A stretch of 64,000 nucleotides of DNA from Propionicimonas paludicola (GTDB lineage: Bacteria; Actinomycetota; Actinomycetes; Propionibacteriales; Propionibacteriaceae), in the NCBI RefSeq assembly GCF_002563675.1, contig NZ_PDJC01000001.1, forward strand, positions 1,240,001-1,304,000. The letters run 5' to 3'. Shown here piece by piece: positions 27,970-37,000 of the stretch. The position numbers and the translations under genes were made by a program. Under the pieces are notes generated by a model that worked only from the letters and a program-made list of their open reading frames with translations, made no database searches and had not been told where the DNA came from. Each line of letters begins with the position of its first letter. Position 1 is the first letter of the stretch.

Positions 27970-30900
27970 CTCGGTAGCCCGGCGAGCTGGGTGGACCTCT
28001 GGTGACCCTTGTGAGCGCCAGCGACGACCAGTTTGATCCGGTTCAGCTGGTTGACCTCACTGGCGCCGGGGTCGTAGTCGATGCTGGTGATGTTCGCCTG
28101 CGGGTACAGCCGGCGTAACTCGCGGAACATGCCCTTGCCGACCACGTGGTTGGGCAGGCAGGCGAACGGTTGCGCGCAGATGATGTTCGGGGTGCCCGAC
28201 TCGATCAGTTCCATCATCTCGGCCGTGAGCAACCAGCCCTCACCGGCTGTGGTGCCCAGAGCGATCACGTTCTGCGCGCGGTTCGCCATGGTGGCCAGGT
28301 CGGACTGCAGCTCGAACTTGCCCCCGCAGGCCGCCAGCGCCTGCTGCACGGGCGCCTGGTACTGCTCCATCAGCCACAGGCCGATCCGCTTGGCGTGACG
28401 GCTGTGCTCGCCGATCCCCAGGTGGTGCCACTTCCAATCGCCGGTGAACAGCGACTGCCCGAAGAACTCCAACAGCCCGGGTAGGACGGCCTCGCAGCCC
28501 TCGTCCTCGATGACGGCGACCGCGTGATTGTTGGCGTCGGGGTGGAACTTGACCAGGATCTCGCCGACCAAGCCGATCCTGGGCTTGCGCGGGATGTCCA
28601 GTAGCGGCAGAGCGTGGAACTCACCGACCAGCATTCTGACCAGCTTGGCGTACCCCACGCGACGGCCGAGAGTGGGGGAGTATCCGCCGTGGGTGAAGAA
28701 TTCCTGGCAGATCCGGTCCCAGCGCTCGTACAGGGCCTGGGCGCTGCCGGGCACGGCCTGGTAGGGGCGGACGCGGAGCAGGACGGACTGCAGCAGATCT
28801 CCCAGAACCAGCGCCTGCAAGCCGCGATGGACGATGGCCGGAGTCACCTGGAAGCCGGGGTTGTCTTCGAAGCCCTGCGCGCTGATCGCGATCACCGGGA
28901 CCTGCCCGAAGCCTGCCTCGGCCAGCCCCTTACGCAGCATGCCGGCGTAGTTGGTGGCCCGGCACATCCCGCCGGTCTGGGTGATGGCCACACTGGAGTT
29001 GTTTGGGTCGGCTCCACCAGTGAGGAATTTGTTCACCAGCTGGCCGATCACCATGATGGCGGGGTAGCAGGCGTCGTTGTTCACATACTTCAGGCCGGTC
29101 TCGACGTCGGCGGGGGAGACCTGCTCGAGCAGCTCGGTGCGATAGCCGAAACGGTTGAGCACGGAAGTGACCAGGCGGAAGTGGACCGGCGCCATCTGCG
29201 GGGCGTAGATGGTGTGCTCCCGGCGGTCCTCCTTGGTGAACACCGGACGGGTGTAGCGCCGCGGGTCGTCGGCATAGGTGACCACTTCGGCGTCGCGGAG
29301 TCGTCCGGTGCTGGCGGCCAGCAGTGAGCGGAGCCGGATCCGGGCGGCACCCAGGTTGGACACCTCATCGATCTTGAGGACCGTGTAGACGTTGTTGGTG
29401 TCCTCGAGGATCTCCTGCACCTGGTCGGTGGTGATGGCGTCCACCCCGCAGCCGAAGGAGTTGAGCTGGACCAGTTCCAGCCGGGGGTTGGCCGCGCTGA
29501 GCGCCGCAGCCTCGTAGAGCCGGGTGTGATAGGCCCACTGATCGCGCACCCGCAGCGGACGCCGCAGCACCGACGAGCTCAGGATCGAGTCCTCGCTGAG
29601 CACGGCCAGGCCGAGCCCGGTGATCAGTTCCGGCAGCCCGTGGTTCACCTCGGGATCCAGGTGGTACGGACGTCCGGCCAGAACGATCCCCTTGCGGCCG
29701 CGTTCGGTCAGCCAGGCCAAGGCCCGCTCGCCCTCGGCGAGGATGTCGGCGCGGTACTGCTCGTCCTCGGCGTAGCCCGCCGCCACCGCGGCCTTGGCCT
29801 CGGCCAGGCTGACCTCGAAGTCCTCGAAGATCTCGACCAGTCGTCCGGCCAGATGGTCGGGCTGATCCAGGTTGACGAAGGGATCCAGGTAGCGGATCCC
29901 GGCCTCCCGCAGGCCCGGGACGTTCTTCTCCAGCACCTGGGGGTAGAAGGCCACCACCGGGCAGTTGAAGTGGTTGTCGGCCGCGTCGAAGCGGCGCTGC
30001 TCGAACGGGACGCACGGGAAGAAGATCGTCCGGACGCCGCGGCTCAGCAGATCCTCGATGTGCCCGTGGGCAAGCTTGGCCGGATAGCAAATGTTCTCCG
30101 ACGGAATGGACTCTGCGCCGTCAGCGAGGGTGTCCCGGTTGGTGCGTTGGGAGAGGAGCACCCGGAAGCCCAACTGGGTGAGCACGGTGAACCAGAACGG
30201 ATAGTTCTCGTACATGTTGAGCGCTCGCGGGACTCCGATGTCGCCACGGTAGGCGTCCGCCTCCCGAAGCCGCCGGTAGCCGAAAGTGCGCTTGTACTTG
30301 AAGTCGTAGAGATTGGGCAGTTCGTCGGCCCCGCTGGGTCGAGCCAGCCCGGCACCGCGCTCGCAGCGGTTGCCCGAGACGTGCCGGGTGCCGTCGGCGA
30401 AGGTGGAGACCGTCAGCTGGCATTGGTTCTGGCACAGCCGACAGTGCTCCAGCGTGCTCTGCAGGCGGAACTGGGCCAGTTCGTCCAGATCCAGGACCTG
30501 GCTGACGGTGCCGGGCTGGTGGCGCAGCTTCGCGGTGAGCGCGGCTCCGAAGGCGCCCATCAGGCCGGCGATGTTCGCTCGGACCACCTCGAGCCCGGTG
30601 AGCAACTCGAAAGCGCGCAGGACGGCATCGTTGAGGAAGGTGCCGCCCTGGACGACTACTTTGTCGCCGAGCTGTTCGGGGTGGCGCAGCTTGATCACCT
30701 TGTACAGGGCGTTGCGGACCACCGAGTAGGACAGGCCGGCCGAGATATCACCGACCCGGGCGCCCTCCTTCTGGGCCTGCTTGACCGAGGAGTTCATGAA
30801 CACCGTGCAGCGGCTGCCCAGATCCACCGGATGCCGAGCATCGATGGCGGCCTGGGCGAAGCTGGTCACGTCGGTGCCCATGGTCTCGGCGAAGGTCTGC

Positions 30901-32243
30901 AGGAACGAGCCACAGCCTGAGGAGCAGGCTTCGTTGACCGCGATCGAGTCGACCGCACCATTGCGGATCCGCAGGTACTTCATGTCCTGGCCGCCGATGT
31001 CGATCACCGAGGTGACCCCCGGGCAGACCCGTTCGGCCGCCCGGAAGTGGGCCATCGTTTCGACCTCGCCGTGATCGACGCGCAGGGCCGCCCGGATCAG
31101 GTCCTCGCCATAGCCGGTGACGCAGCAGCCGGCCAGCTCGGCGGCGGCAGGCAACTCCTGGTGCACCCGGGAGAGGATCGCCACCGCAGCGCTGACCGGA
31201 TCGCCTTCGTTCGAGGCGTAGTGGCTGAACCGAATCTGGTCGTCGGCATCGATCAGGACGGCCTTGATCGTTGTCGAGCCGGCATCGATGCCCAGGAAGC
31301 AGGGGCCGGTGGCCTCGCCCAGCGGAGCCTCGGGGACGGTGTGCGCCGCGTGCCGGGCGACGAACTCTGCGCGTTGCCGCGGATCGTCGAACAGGGGAGC
31401 AAGCAGGCTGCGGGCCAGGCTGAGCTCGCGAGGTCGGCGCAGCCCGGCGAGCAAATCGGCCGGAGTCCGGGGGCTGCCGGTGGCCAGCAGGGCCGCGCCA
31501 ATGGCCACGAACAGCTGGGCGTTGTCCGGAGTGGTGACGCTGGTCACCTTTCCGGTGAGAGCGCGCTGGTAGGCCGCCCGAAGTTGGGGCAGGTAGTGCA
31601 GCGGACCCCCCAGGAAGACCAGGTTGCCGCGAATCGGGTTGCCGGCGGCCAGTCCCGCGATGGTCTGCAGGGCGACGGCCTGGAACACCGAGGCGGCCAG
31701 ATCGGCCGGCGCCGCGCCCTGGTTGATCAGCGGCTGGAGATCGGACTTGGCGAACACGCCGCAGCGTGAGGCGATCGGATACAGGTGCCGATGCTCGGCA
31801 GCGAGCCGGTCCAGACCGACGGCATCGGTTTGCAGAAGCACGGCCATCTGATCGATGAATGAGCCGGTGCCGCCCGCACAGGTGCCGTTCATCCGCTGCT
31901 CGGGGACGGGGTGGAAGTACGTGATCTTGGCGTCCTCACCTCCCAACTCGATGACAACGTCGGTATCGGGGAGCAGTTGCTGGACCGCTTCGGTGCTGGC
32001 GATCACCTCCTGGACGAAGTCCGCACCCATCAGCTCGGCCACCTGCAGCCCGCCCGAGCCGGTGACCGCGACCGGCATGGCGCAGTCCGGGAACTCCTCG
32101 CTGAGCTGCCGCAGGAGCAGGGCCAGCTCGCCGCGGACATCGGCGTTGTGCCGTCGGTAGTCGCTGAAGCGGATCCGTCCGTCGTCCCAGACCACGGCCT
32201 TCACCGTCGTCGAGCCGACATCCAGACCCAGAGTGAGGCTCAC
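27933..32243 (-). CDS. fused 2-hydroxyacyl-CoA dehydratase activase/dehydratase-like protein
   Basis: 1436 residues. Two activase (BadF/HgdC ATPase) domains come first: LGLDVGSTTVKAVV at about 5 and LGIDAGSTTIKAVL at about 312; the second has NEACSSGCGSF near 441, where HgdC binds its bridging [4Fe-4S] cluster. A Cys-rich stretch (CRLCQNQC and NRC) is at about 600-630. A DUF2229-like region and an HgdB-like region with NDACYPA, GGMCRATNY and CLPNHVVGKG follow. Known relatives drive radical dehydration or ring reduction with ATP, but the function of this fused form is not established. GTG 32243 is chosen because GGGAG precedes it; the frame runs on to 32342. Confidence 0.85.
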   Translation of the reverse strand: MSLTLGLDVGSTTVKAVVWDDGRIRFSDYRRHNADVRGELALLLRQLSEEFPDCAMPVAVTGSGGLQVAELMGADFVQEVIASTEAVQQLLPDTDVVIELGGEDAKITYFHPVPEQRMNGTCAGGTGSFIDQMAVLLQTDAVGLDRLAAEHRHLYPIASRCGVFAKSDLQPLINQGAAPADLAASVFQAVALQTIAGLAAGNPIRGNLVFLGGPLHYLPQLRAAYQRALTGKVTSVTTPDNAQLFVAIGAALLATGSPRTPADLLAGLRRPRELSLARSLLAPLFDDPRQRAEFVARHAAHTVPEAPLGEATGPCFLGIDAGSTTIKAVLIDADDQIRFSHYASNEGDPVSAAVAILSRVHQELPAAAELAGCCVTGYGEDLIRAALRVDHGEVETMAHFRAAERVCPGVTSVIDIGGQDMKYLRIRNGAVDSIAVNEACSSGCGSFLQTFAETMGTDVTSFAQAAIDARHPVDLGSRCTVFMNSSVKQAQKEGARVGDISAGLSYSVVRNALYKVIKLRHPEQLGDKVVVQGGTFLNDAVLRAFELLTGLEVVRANIAGLMGAFGAALTAKLRHQPGTVSQVLDLDELAQFRLQSTLEHCRLCQNQCQLTVSTFADGTRHVSGNRCERGAGLARPSGADELPNLYDFKYKRTFGYRRLREADAYRGDIGVPRALNMYENYPFWFTVLTQLGFRVLLSQRTNRDTLADGAESIPSENICYPAKLAHGHIEDLLSRGVRTIFFPCVPFEQRRFDAADNHFNCPVVAFYPQVLEKNVPGLREAGIRYLDPFVNLDQPDHLAGRLVEIFEDFEVSLAEAKAAVAAGYAEDEQYRADILAEGERALAWLTERGRKGIVLAGRPYHLDPEVNHGLPELITGLGLAVLSEDSILSSSVLRRPLRVRDQWAYHTRLYEAAALSAANPRLELVQLNSFGCGVDAITTDQVQEILEDTNNVYTVLKIDEVSNLGAARIRLRSLLAASTGRLRDAEVVTYADDPRRYTRPVFTKEDRREHTIYAPQMAPVHFRLVTSVLNRFGYRTELLEQVSPADVETGLKYVNNDACYPAIMVIGQLVNKFLTGGADPNNSSVAITQTGGMCRATNYAGMLRKGLAEAGFGQVPVIAISAQGFEDNPGFQVTPAIVHRGLQALVLGDLLQSVLLRVRPYQAVPGSAQALYERWDRICQEFFTHGGYSPTLGRRVGYAKLVRMLVGEFHALPLLDIPRKPRIGLVGEILVKFHPDANNHAVAVIEDEGCEAVLPGLLEFFGQSLFTGDWKWHHLGIGEHSRHAKRIGLWLMEQYQAPVQQALAACGGKFELQSDLATMANRAQNVIALGTTAGEGWLLTAEMMELIESGTPNIICAQPFACLPNHVVGKGMFRELRRLYPQANITSIDYDPGASEVNQLNRIKLVVAGAHKGHQRSTQLAGLPSQDRNGVGSPAP

Positions 32244-32371
32244 CGGGGCTCCCTGCCGGACGCCGCTCGAGCGCGACGAGCCAGGGGAACGGGGGTGCCG
32301 GACATGCCCCTCATCCTGCCGCAAATCACCCCTCGCGGGCACCCGAACGCCAGACGGACGGGCCTTGCCCG

Positions 32372-32995
32372 CTAGACGAAGACCGGTAGCGCCAGCAGTG
32401 AGATCAGGTTCTCGCGGGCCGGCTGCTCCCAGGTCGCATAGCCGTGGGCCGTGTGGAAGATCCGGTCCCTGGCCAACATGCCTTCGATCCAGGTGCGCAG
32501 ATAGGCATCGCGTTCGGGCTCACTCAGGTCGGTCATCTCGGCTCGGCGCTCCTGGAAACCGGCCTCGACCAACTCGAAGGGTGCGGCCAGTCCGGCGAGA
32601 TCGGCATCGCAGACGCGGTCCGACCCAGGGATCTCCGGGCGTGGATGATGGTCGGCGGTGACCAGCACCAAGCGGGCCACCAGACCGACCTCGACCCAGG
32701 GGAGACCTACTCCGAAGAGCTCGGTTGCGGCCACCGCAGCGGAGGCCTGCTCGTGCCGTCCGCGGGTGCCCGTGGTCGTCACATTGTGGTACCACAAGGC
32801 CAAATACTCAGCACGCTCAGCGCCGTCGAGTTGGTCCAGCGCGGCCAGGCAGGATCGCAGATGCCGGGCATCGTGAAAAGAGCGCCGAGGGTCGCACAGG
32901 CGCGTGATTACGCCCTCACCCAGCATCGGGTGCAAGGGCAGCAGGCGGCCCCAGCTGAGCCGCAGGTCGTCAATGAGTTCAGTGCTAGCGGTCAC
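32372..32995 (-). CDS. HD-superfamily phosphohydrolase-like protein with HN in place of HD
   Basis: 207 residues from GTG 32995 (family-like start; the frame is open to 33049). The fold pattern is that of predicted metal-dependent HD hydrolases: SFHDARHLRSCL, ALWYHNVTT, VLVTADHHP, CDADLAGL and RIFHTAHGYATWE. The second motif, normally WFHD, reads WYHN (codon AAT at this site), so one metal ligand is changed. It could be inactive, bind one metal, or use Asn. There is no clear ribosome-binding site. Substrate unknown. Confidence 0.7.
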   Translation of the reverse strand: MTASTELIDDLRLSWGRLLPLHPMLGEGVITRLCDPRRSFHDARHLRSCLAALDQLDGAERAEYLALWYHNVTTTGTRGRHEQASAAVAATELFGVGLPWVEVGLVARLVLVTADHHPRPEIPGSDRVCDADLAGLAAPFELVEAGFQERRAEMTDLSEPERDAYLRTWIEGMLARDRIFHTAHGYATWEQPARENLISLLALPVFV

Positions 32996-33091
32996 CCGAA
33001 CTGTTCCTTCATATCGCTCAGGTACCCAGGCTACGCCCGGCCGAACCACCCGGACAGTGCCGCGAGAGGATTGCAGTAGGTCGGTGCCGGC

Positions 33092-33565
33092 TTAGTCGCA
33101 GAGCTCGGCGACCAGGAGGTCGGAGCGCAACTGCTGCAAGGTGGCAGGGGAGATCTCGATTGAGGAGTCCGGGCTGCCGCTGCCGCAGTACAGGACGTTC
33201 AGGTCCAGCAGGGTCTGGTGGATCACCACGCGCACGGCGGGGTCGGCGCAGACCGGAGAGACCCCGCCGGCAGCCATTCCCAGAGCGGCCAGAGCGTCCG
33301 GATCGGCAGAGCGAAGGGCGGACCGAGGGACTCCCAAGGCTCTGGCCAGGTGGGCGTACTTCAGGCGGGCCGGGCCGGGAATCGCGGCCAGAACCACTGA
33401 CTCGTCCGGCAGGACGAAAGCGAGCGTTTTGGCCGAGGTGTTCACGTCCAGCCCGGTGAGGTGCAACTCGGCCTCGGTGCGGGCGGGAGGATGCCGATGC
33501 AGACGGTAGCTCAACCCGGCTGCGCTGAGGGTGGTCGCCGCGATCGGCTCGTCCGCAGTGGTCAT
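33092..33565 (-). CDS. YbaK/prolyl-tRNA-deacylase-like editing protein
   Basis: 157 residues with one YbaK/ProX domain: an H-P-P-ARTEAE start, the conserved lysine in TSAKTLAFVL, and GMAAGGVSPV. Relatives hydrolyse mis-acylated tRNA such as Cys-tRNA-Pro or Ala-tRNA-Pro. The start ATG 33565 follows a GGAATGAG box. TAGCCT at 33593-33598 (minus) is a possible -10. Specificity cannot be read from sequence alone. Confidence 0.85.
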   Translation of the reverse strand: MTTADEPIAATTLSAAGLSYRLHRHPPARTEAELHLTGLDVNTSAKTLAFVLPDESVVLAAIPGPARLKYAHLARALGVPRSALRSADPDALAALGMAAGGVSPVCADPAVRVVIHQTLLDLNVLYCGSGSPDSSIEISPATLQQLRSDLLVAELCD

Positions 33566-33692
33566 CTCATTCCGTCCGCTGTGCTGGCGCACAGGCTAGC
33601 CCGCGGGCAGCGTCCACTGCCGAGCCGATCACGGAGAGGAACGACCTGGAGACCAGGCGGCGGCGAGAAGGCGAGCCAGGCCGACACGACGG

Positions 33693-33911
33693 CTAGGCGA
33701 ACGCGCGGCCGGCTGCAGCGTAGGTGGGGGCGTGCCAACTCGCGGGCACGGCGTGCGGATGGATCAGGCAGACGTGGCTCCTGCCGTCCTCCTCGCTGGC
33801 GAAGCGGTCATCGCAGATGGCGCACACAACACGTTCATCGGCGTCGATGAAGCGGTCGACCCAGCCGATGAACTGCCTGGTCAAAGACTTGAGCATTTCC
33901 GTGTTCGCCAT
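33693..33911 (-). CDS. small CxxC/HxC zinc-finger-like protein
   Basis: 72 residues. VVCAICDDRFASEEDGRSHVCLIHPH is not a standard named motif, but its two CxxC-type and H-x-C groups could hold a zinc ion. The N-terminal half is an amphipathic helix. The ribosome-binding site is weak, and the ATG at 33896 is an alternative start. Codon use resembles neighbouring genes. It lies between the YbaK gene and the terminator of the long surface-protein gene. No function can be given. Confidence 0.5.
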   Translation of the reverse strand: MANTEMLKSLTRQFIGWVDRFIDADERVVCAICDDRFASEEDGRSHVCLIHPHAVPASWHAPTYAAAGRAFA

Positions 33912-34020
33912 TTCGTGAAGCGAGGCTTATCCAAGATCCAGTGAACTCATGGTCGCCGACCCCAACAAGTCCCCATGGGAGGACACTCCGGTCGACGAGC
34001 CATCGGCTGGCTGCGGGGGA

Positions 34021-34051
34021 TGGGCCGGGGCGAAGTGCTCGCCCCGGCCCA
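34021..34051 (-). terminator. hairpin terminator of the surface-protein gene
   Basis: A perfect 13-bp stem (TGGGCCGGGGCGA / TCGCCCCGGCCCA) with a 5-base loop, starting 6 bases beyond the stop of the minus-strand gene. There is no U-tract, as is common in high-GC actinobacteria. Confidence 0.75.
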
Positions 34052-34056
34052 CCTGA

Positions 34057-37000
34057 TCAACGCACCGCGAGTCGGGTGCGTACCGTCTTGGTCACCGTGT
34101 GGTACCCGGGCTTGGTGATCTTCACCTGGAGCTGGACCCGGGTGCCTCGCTGTGCCGGGCGCAGCACCACAGAGGACGAGGTCCCGATCACAGTCCCTCG
34201 GCTGGTCCACCGGTAACTGATCCGAGCCCCCTTCCCGTACCCACTCGCCGACGCATAGAGGCGCATTCCGGAACGAGGGGTTCCGGCGATCCGCACCTTC
34301 CCGGCACCGAGCCGGCCGAGGCCGACCTTGTGGGCCTTGGCGTCACGACTGACCGATATCTTCTGATCGGCCGATCCGGTGACCCGCAGCGAGAGCGCCG
34401 TACCGAGATCCTGTGCGGTGGCGGTGTAGCTGCGGGACTGGGCGCCGGGAATCGCGACGCCGTTGCGCAGCCACTGGTACAGGTAGCGAGTGCCGGCGCC
34501 CCAACCCCGGGTGGCGGCCGTGACCGACTCACCGACCCGGAATGCTCCGGAGATCGACACCGTGCCTGCGGTCACGGTCGGCGGAACCGGTGGCGGCGTG
34601 ACGCCCCCGGAAGCCGCGGCCACCGGCGAGGTGGCACCGCTGGTGCTGACCGCATCCAGGTATCCGGGCCGGGTGGCGGTGACCCTGACCGAGATCCGAT
34701 GGCCGCGATCTGCGCTGGCGAGGTTGTAGGAGCTGGACTCGGCACCGGCGATCAGGTGCCCATCGCGAAGCCACTCGAAGGTGGTCAGCGCGTCAGTCGC
34801 CCAGTCACCCGCTGCTGACAGGGTGGAGCCCACCTCAGCAGTACCGTGCAGGGCGACCTGGAACGGCTTCTGTGCGCTCGCCCGCACGACAGGATCTTGG
34901 GGCTTGGCCGTGCGGATGATCGAGGCCAGATCGGGCCCGGAGGCCGTCACCACCACATCGATGGTGTGTCCGACCTCTGCGCTGGTGAGGGTGTACTCGG
35001 CAGTGGTCGCACCCCCGATGGGGGAGCCGTCACTGCGCCACTGGTAGCTGAAGCCGGCGGCATCGGGCCAGCCCGAGGTCGCGGCGGTGAGCACGCTGCC
35101 GGTGACGGGATCGCCGATCACGTTCACCGATGCCTCGGTGACCTCGAACGGGGCGTCGCTGGTGGCGTCGTTGACCTGCAGGGTGACCTTGCCACTGCCG
35201 TTGCGCAGCGCAGTCAGCACCCCGGTTGCCGGGTCGATAGCGACCAGTGCGGACGCCGGTGCACCCGACGCCTCGCCGACGTACACGCCCTCGGAGCCAC
35301 TCCAGCGGTGCGACACCGGCCACTCGACGGGAACCTGGCGATCGCCGTCCTGGGTGACCAGCGGCTTGAGATCGAGTTGCTCACCCGGCTTCATCGGGGC
35401 CGCCGGTGCGTTGACGGTGAGGGTGTCGACCCGGGTGCGCACCTCGTCTCGAATCCACGGGGCGTCGCTGGTCTGCCACAGGCCTTGCGCCGGATCGATG
35501 CCGAGCATGCTCCATCCGGTGAAGCCGCCGTCGGCGACCGTCGAGGCCGGACCCTTGCCGGAGTTGCCGTTGATGATGGTCGGCACCCCGTCGTTGCTCG
35601 AGGTGTGGAAGACGCCGACATGGCCGTTGACGACGGCGATCGACTTTCCGGAGGTCTCGCGGAACCCGGTGATCCAGTCCGAGAGCAGATCGGCCTCGAC
35701 TCTGTCGGTGAGCTGACTGCCCTTGGTCGGCAGCGGATCGTCGATGGGCATGTGGGTGAACACGAGCACACCGGTGATCGAGGGATCCTTGGCGGCTTCG
35801 TCCAACTGGGCGCGCAGCATCTTGACCTGGGCGAAGTCGGTCTGGAGCTTGCCCGAGGACGAGTCCAGCCCGATGAACTTGGTGTGGGACTTGTCGAAGC
35901 TGCGCCAGGTGTCTCCGAAGACCGTCCGGAAGTTGGCGATCGTGGCCCCCATCACCTCATGGTTCCCCGGCACGTAGTACCAGGGGAAGCTGGCCCCGGC
36001 GAGCTCCTCGTCGAGGATGGACTTGGCCAGCGCGAAGTCGGCCGGGGACGCCTCGTCGACAAAGTCACCGTCGATCAGCAGCACATCCGGCTTGGCCGCG
36101 ACGATCTCACGCAACGCGTCTCGGGCTCCGGCCACGGCTCCGCTATCGGGTGCGGCCGCCACGAACTGCGCGTCCGACATCACAGCGACGCGCAGGGGAG
36201 AGGCGTCGGTGGATCCGGTGCCGGTCAGCACGGGATCGGCGACGTCCTCCACCTGCGGAGTCACGGAGCTCTCCGGGGGCAGGTACGCGAAGATCTGGGA
36301 GAACTCCAGGGTGCCGGTGTACTGCTTGGCCGCCACGGTCTCCAGAGCGCGGATCCGCTGGAACTTCAGCGGGAAGACGAAGGAGCTGGGCACCGCGAAG
36401 TCGACCCGCTGCCAGCCGTCCCAGGTGGCATGCAGCGACTGGCTGCCGCCGGGACCGTCGATCCAGTTCGTGACGTTGTTGGCCTGCATCACCTGCAGCC
36501 GCAGAAGAGCACCGCGAGTGTCGCCCTTGATCCACACCGAGAGCTTCTGGGGCTTGCCCGGAATGTCGATGCCGGTGTACTTGCCCTGGACGGCACCAGG
36601 CGCAACGGCGTAGCAGCCGCGGGTGGCCTGGGACTTGGTGAAGTCGTAGTTGAGTCGAATGCTGGGTGCACCGTCGTGGCCCTCGCCCGGTTCGATGTTG
36701 CAGCCCGGTGCCCGGTCATTGGCCGCGGTCCAGCCGCTGATGTCGTGGAAGTCGTCGATGGTCTTGACCTCCAGCGGGACCGAGACGCTGACTTCGGCGC
36801 GATGCGTGCCGTGAGTGAAGCGCAGCAGCGCGGTGCCGTTCTCGCCGATTGCCGTGACGCGCACCCGCCCATCGTCGGTGGGCTCGACGGAGAACACCGC
36901 GGGGTTCGGGTTCTCGACCTTCAGGTCACTGGCCTCCACGGGGGCGCGGAAGCCCGCGCTGTCGGCGCCGTGGAAGGTGAGCACCTGGCTTGCGCCCTGC

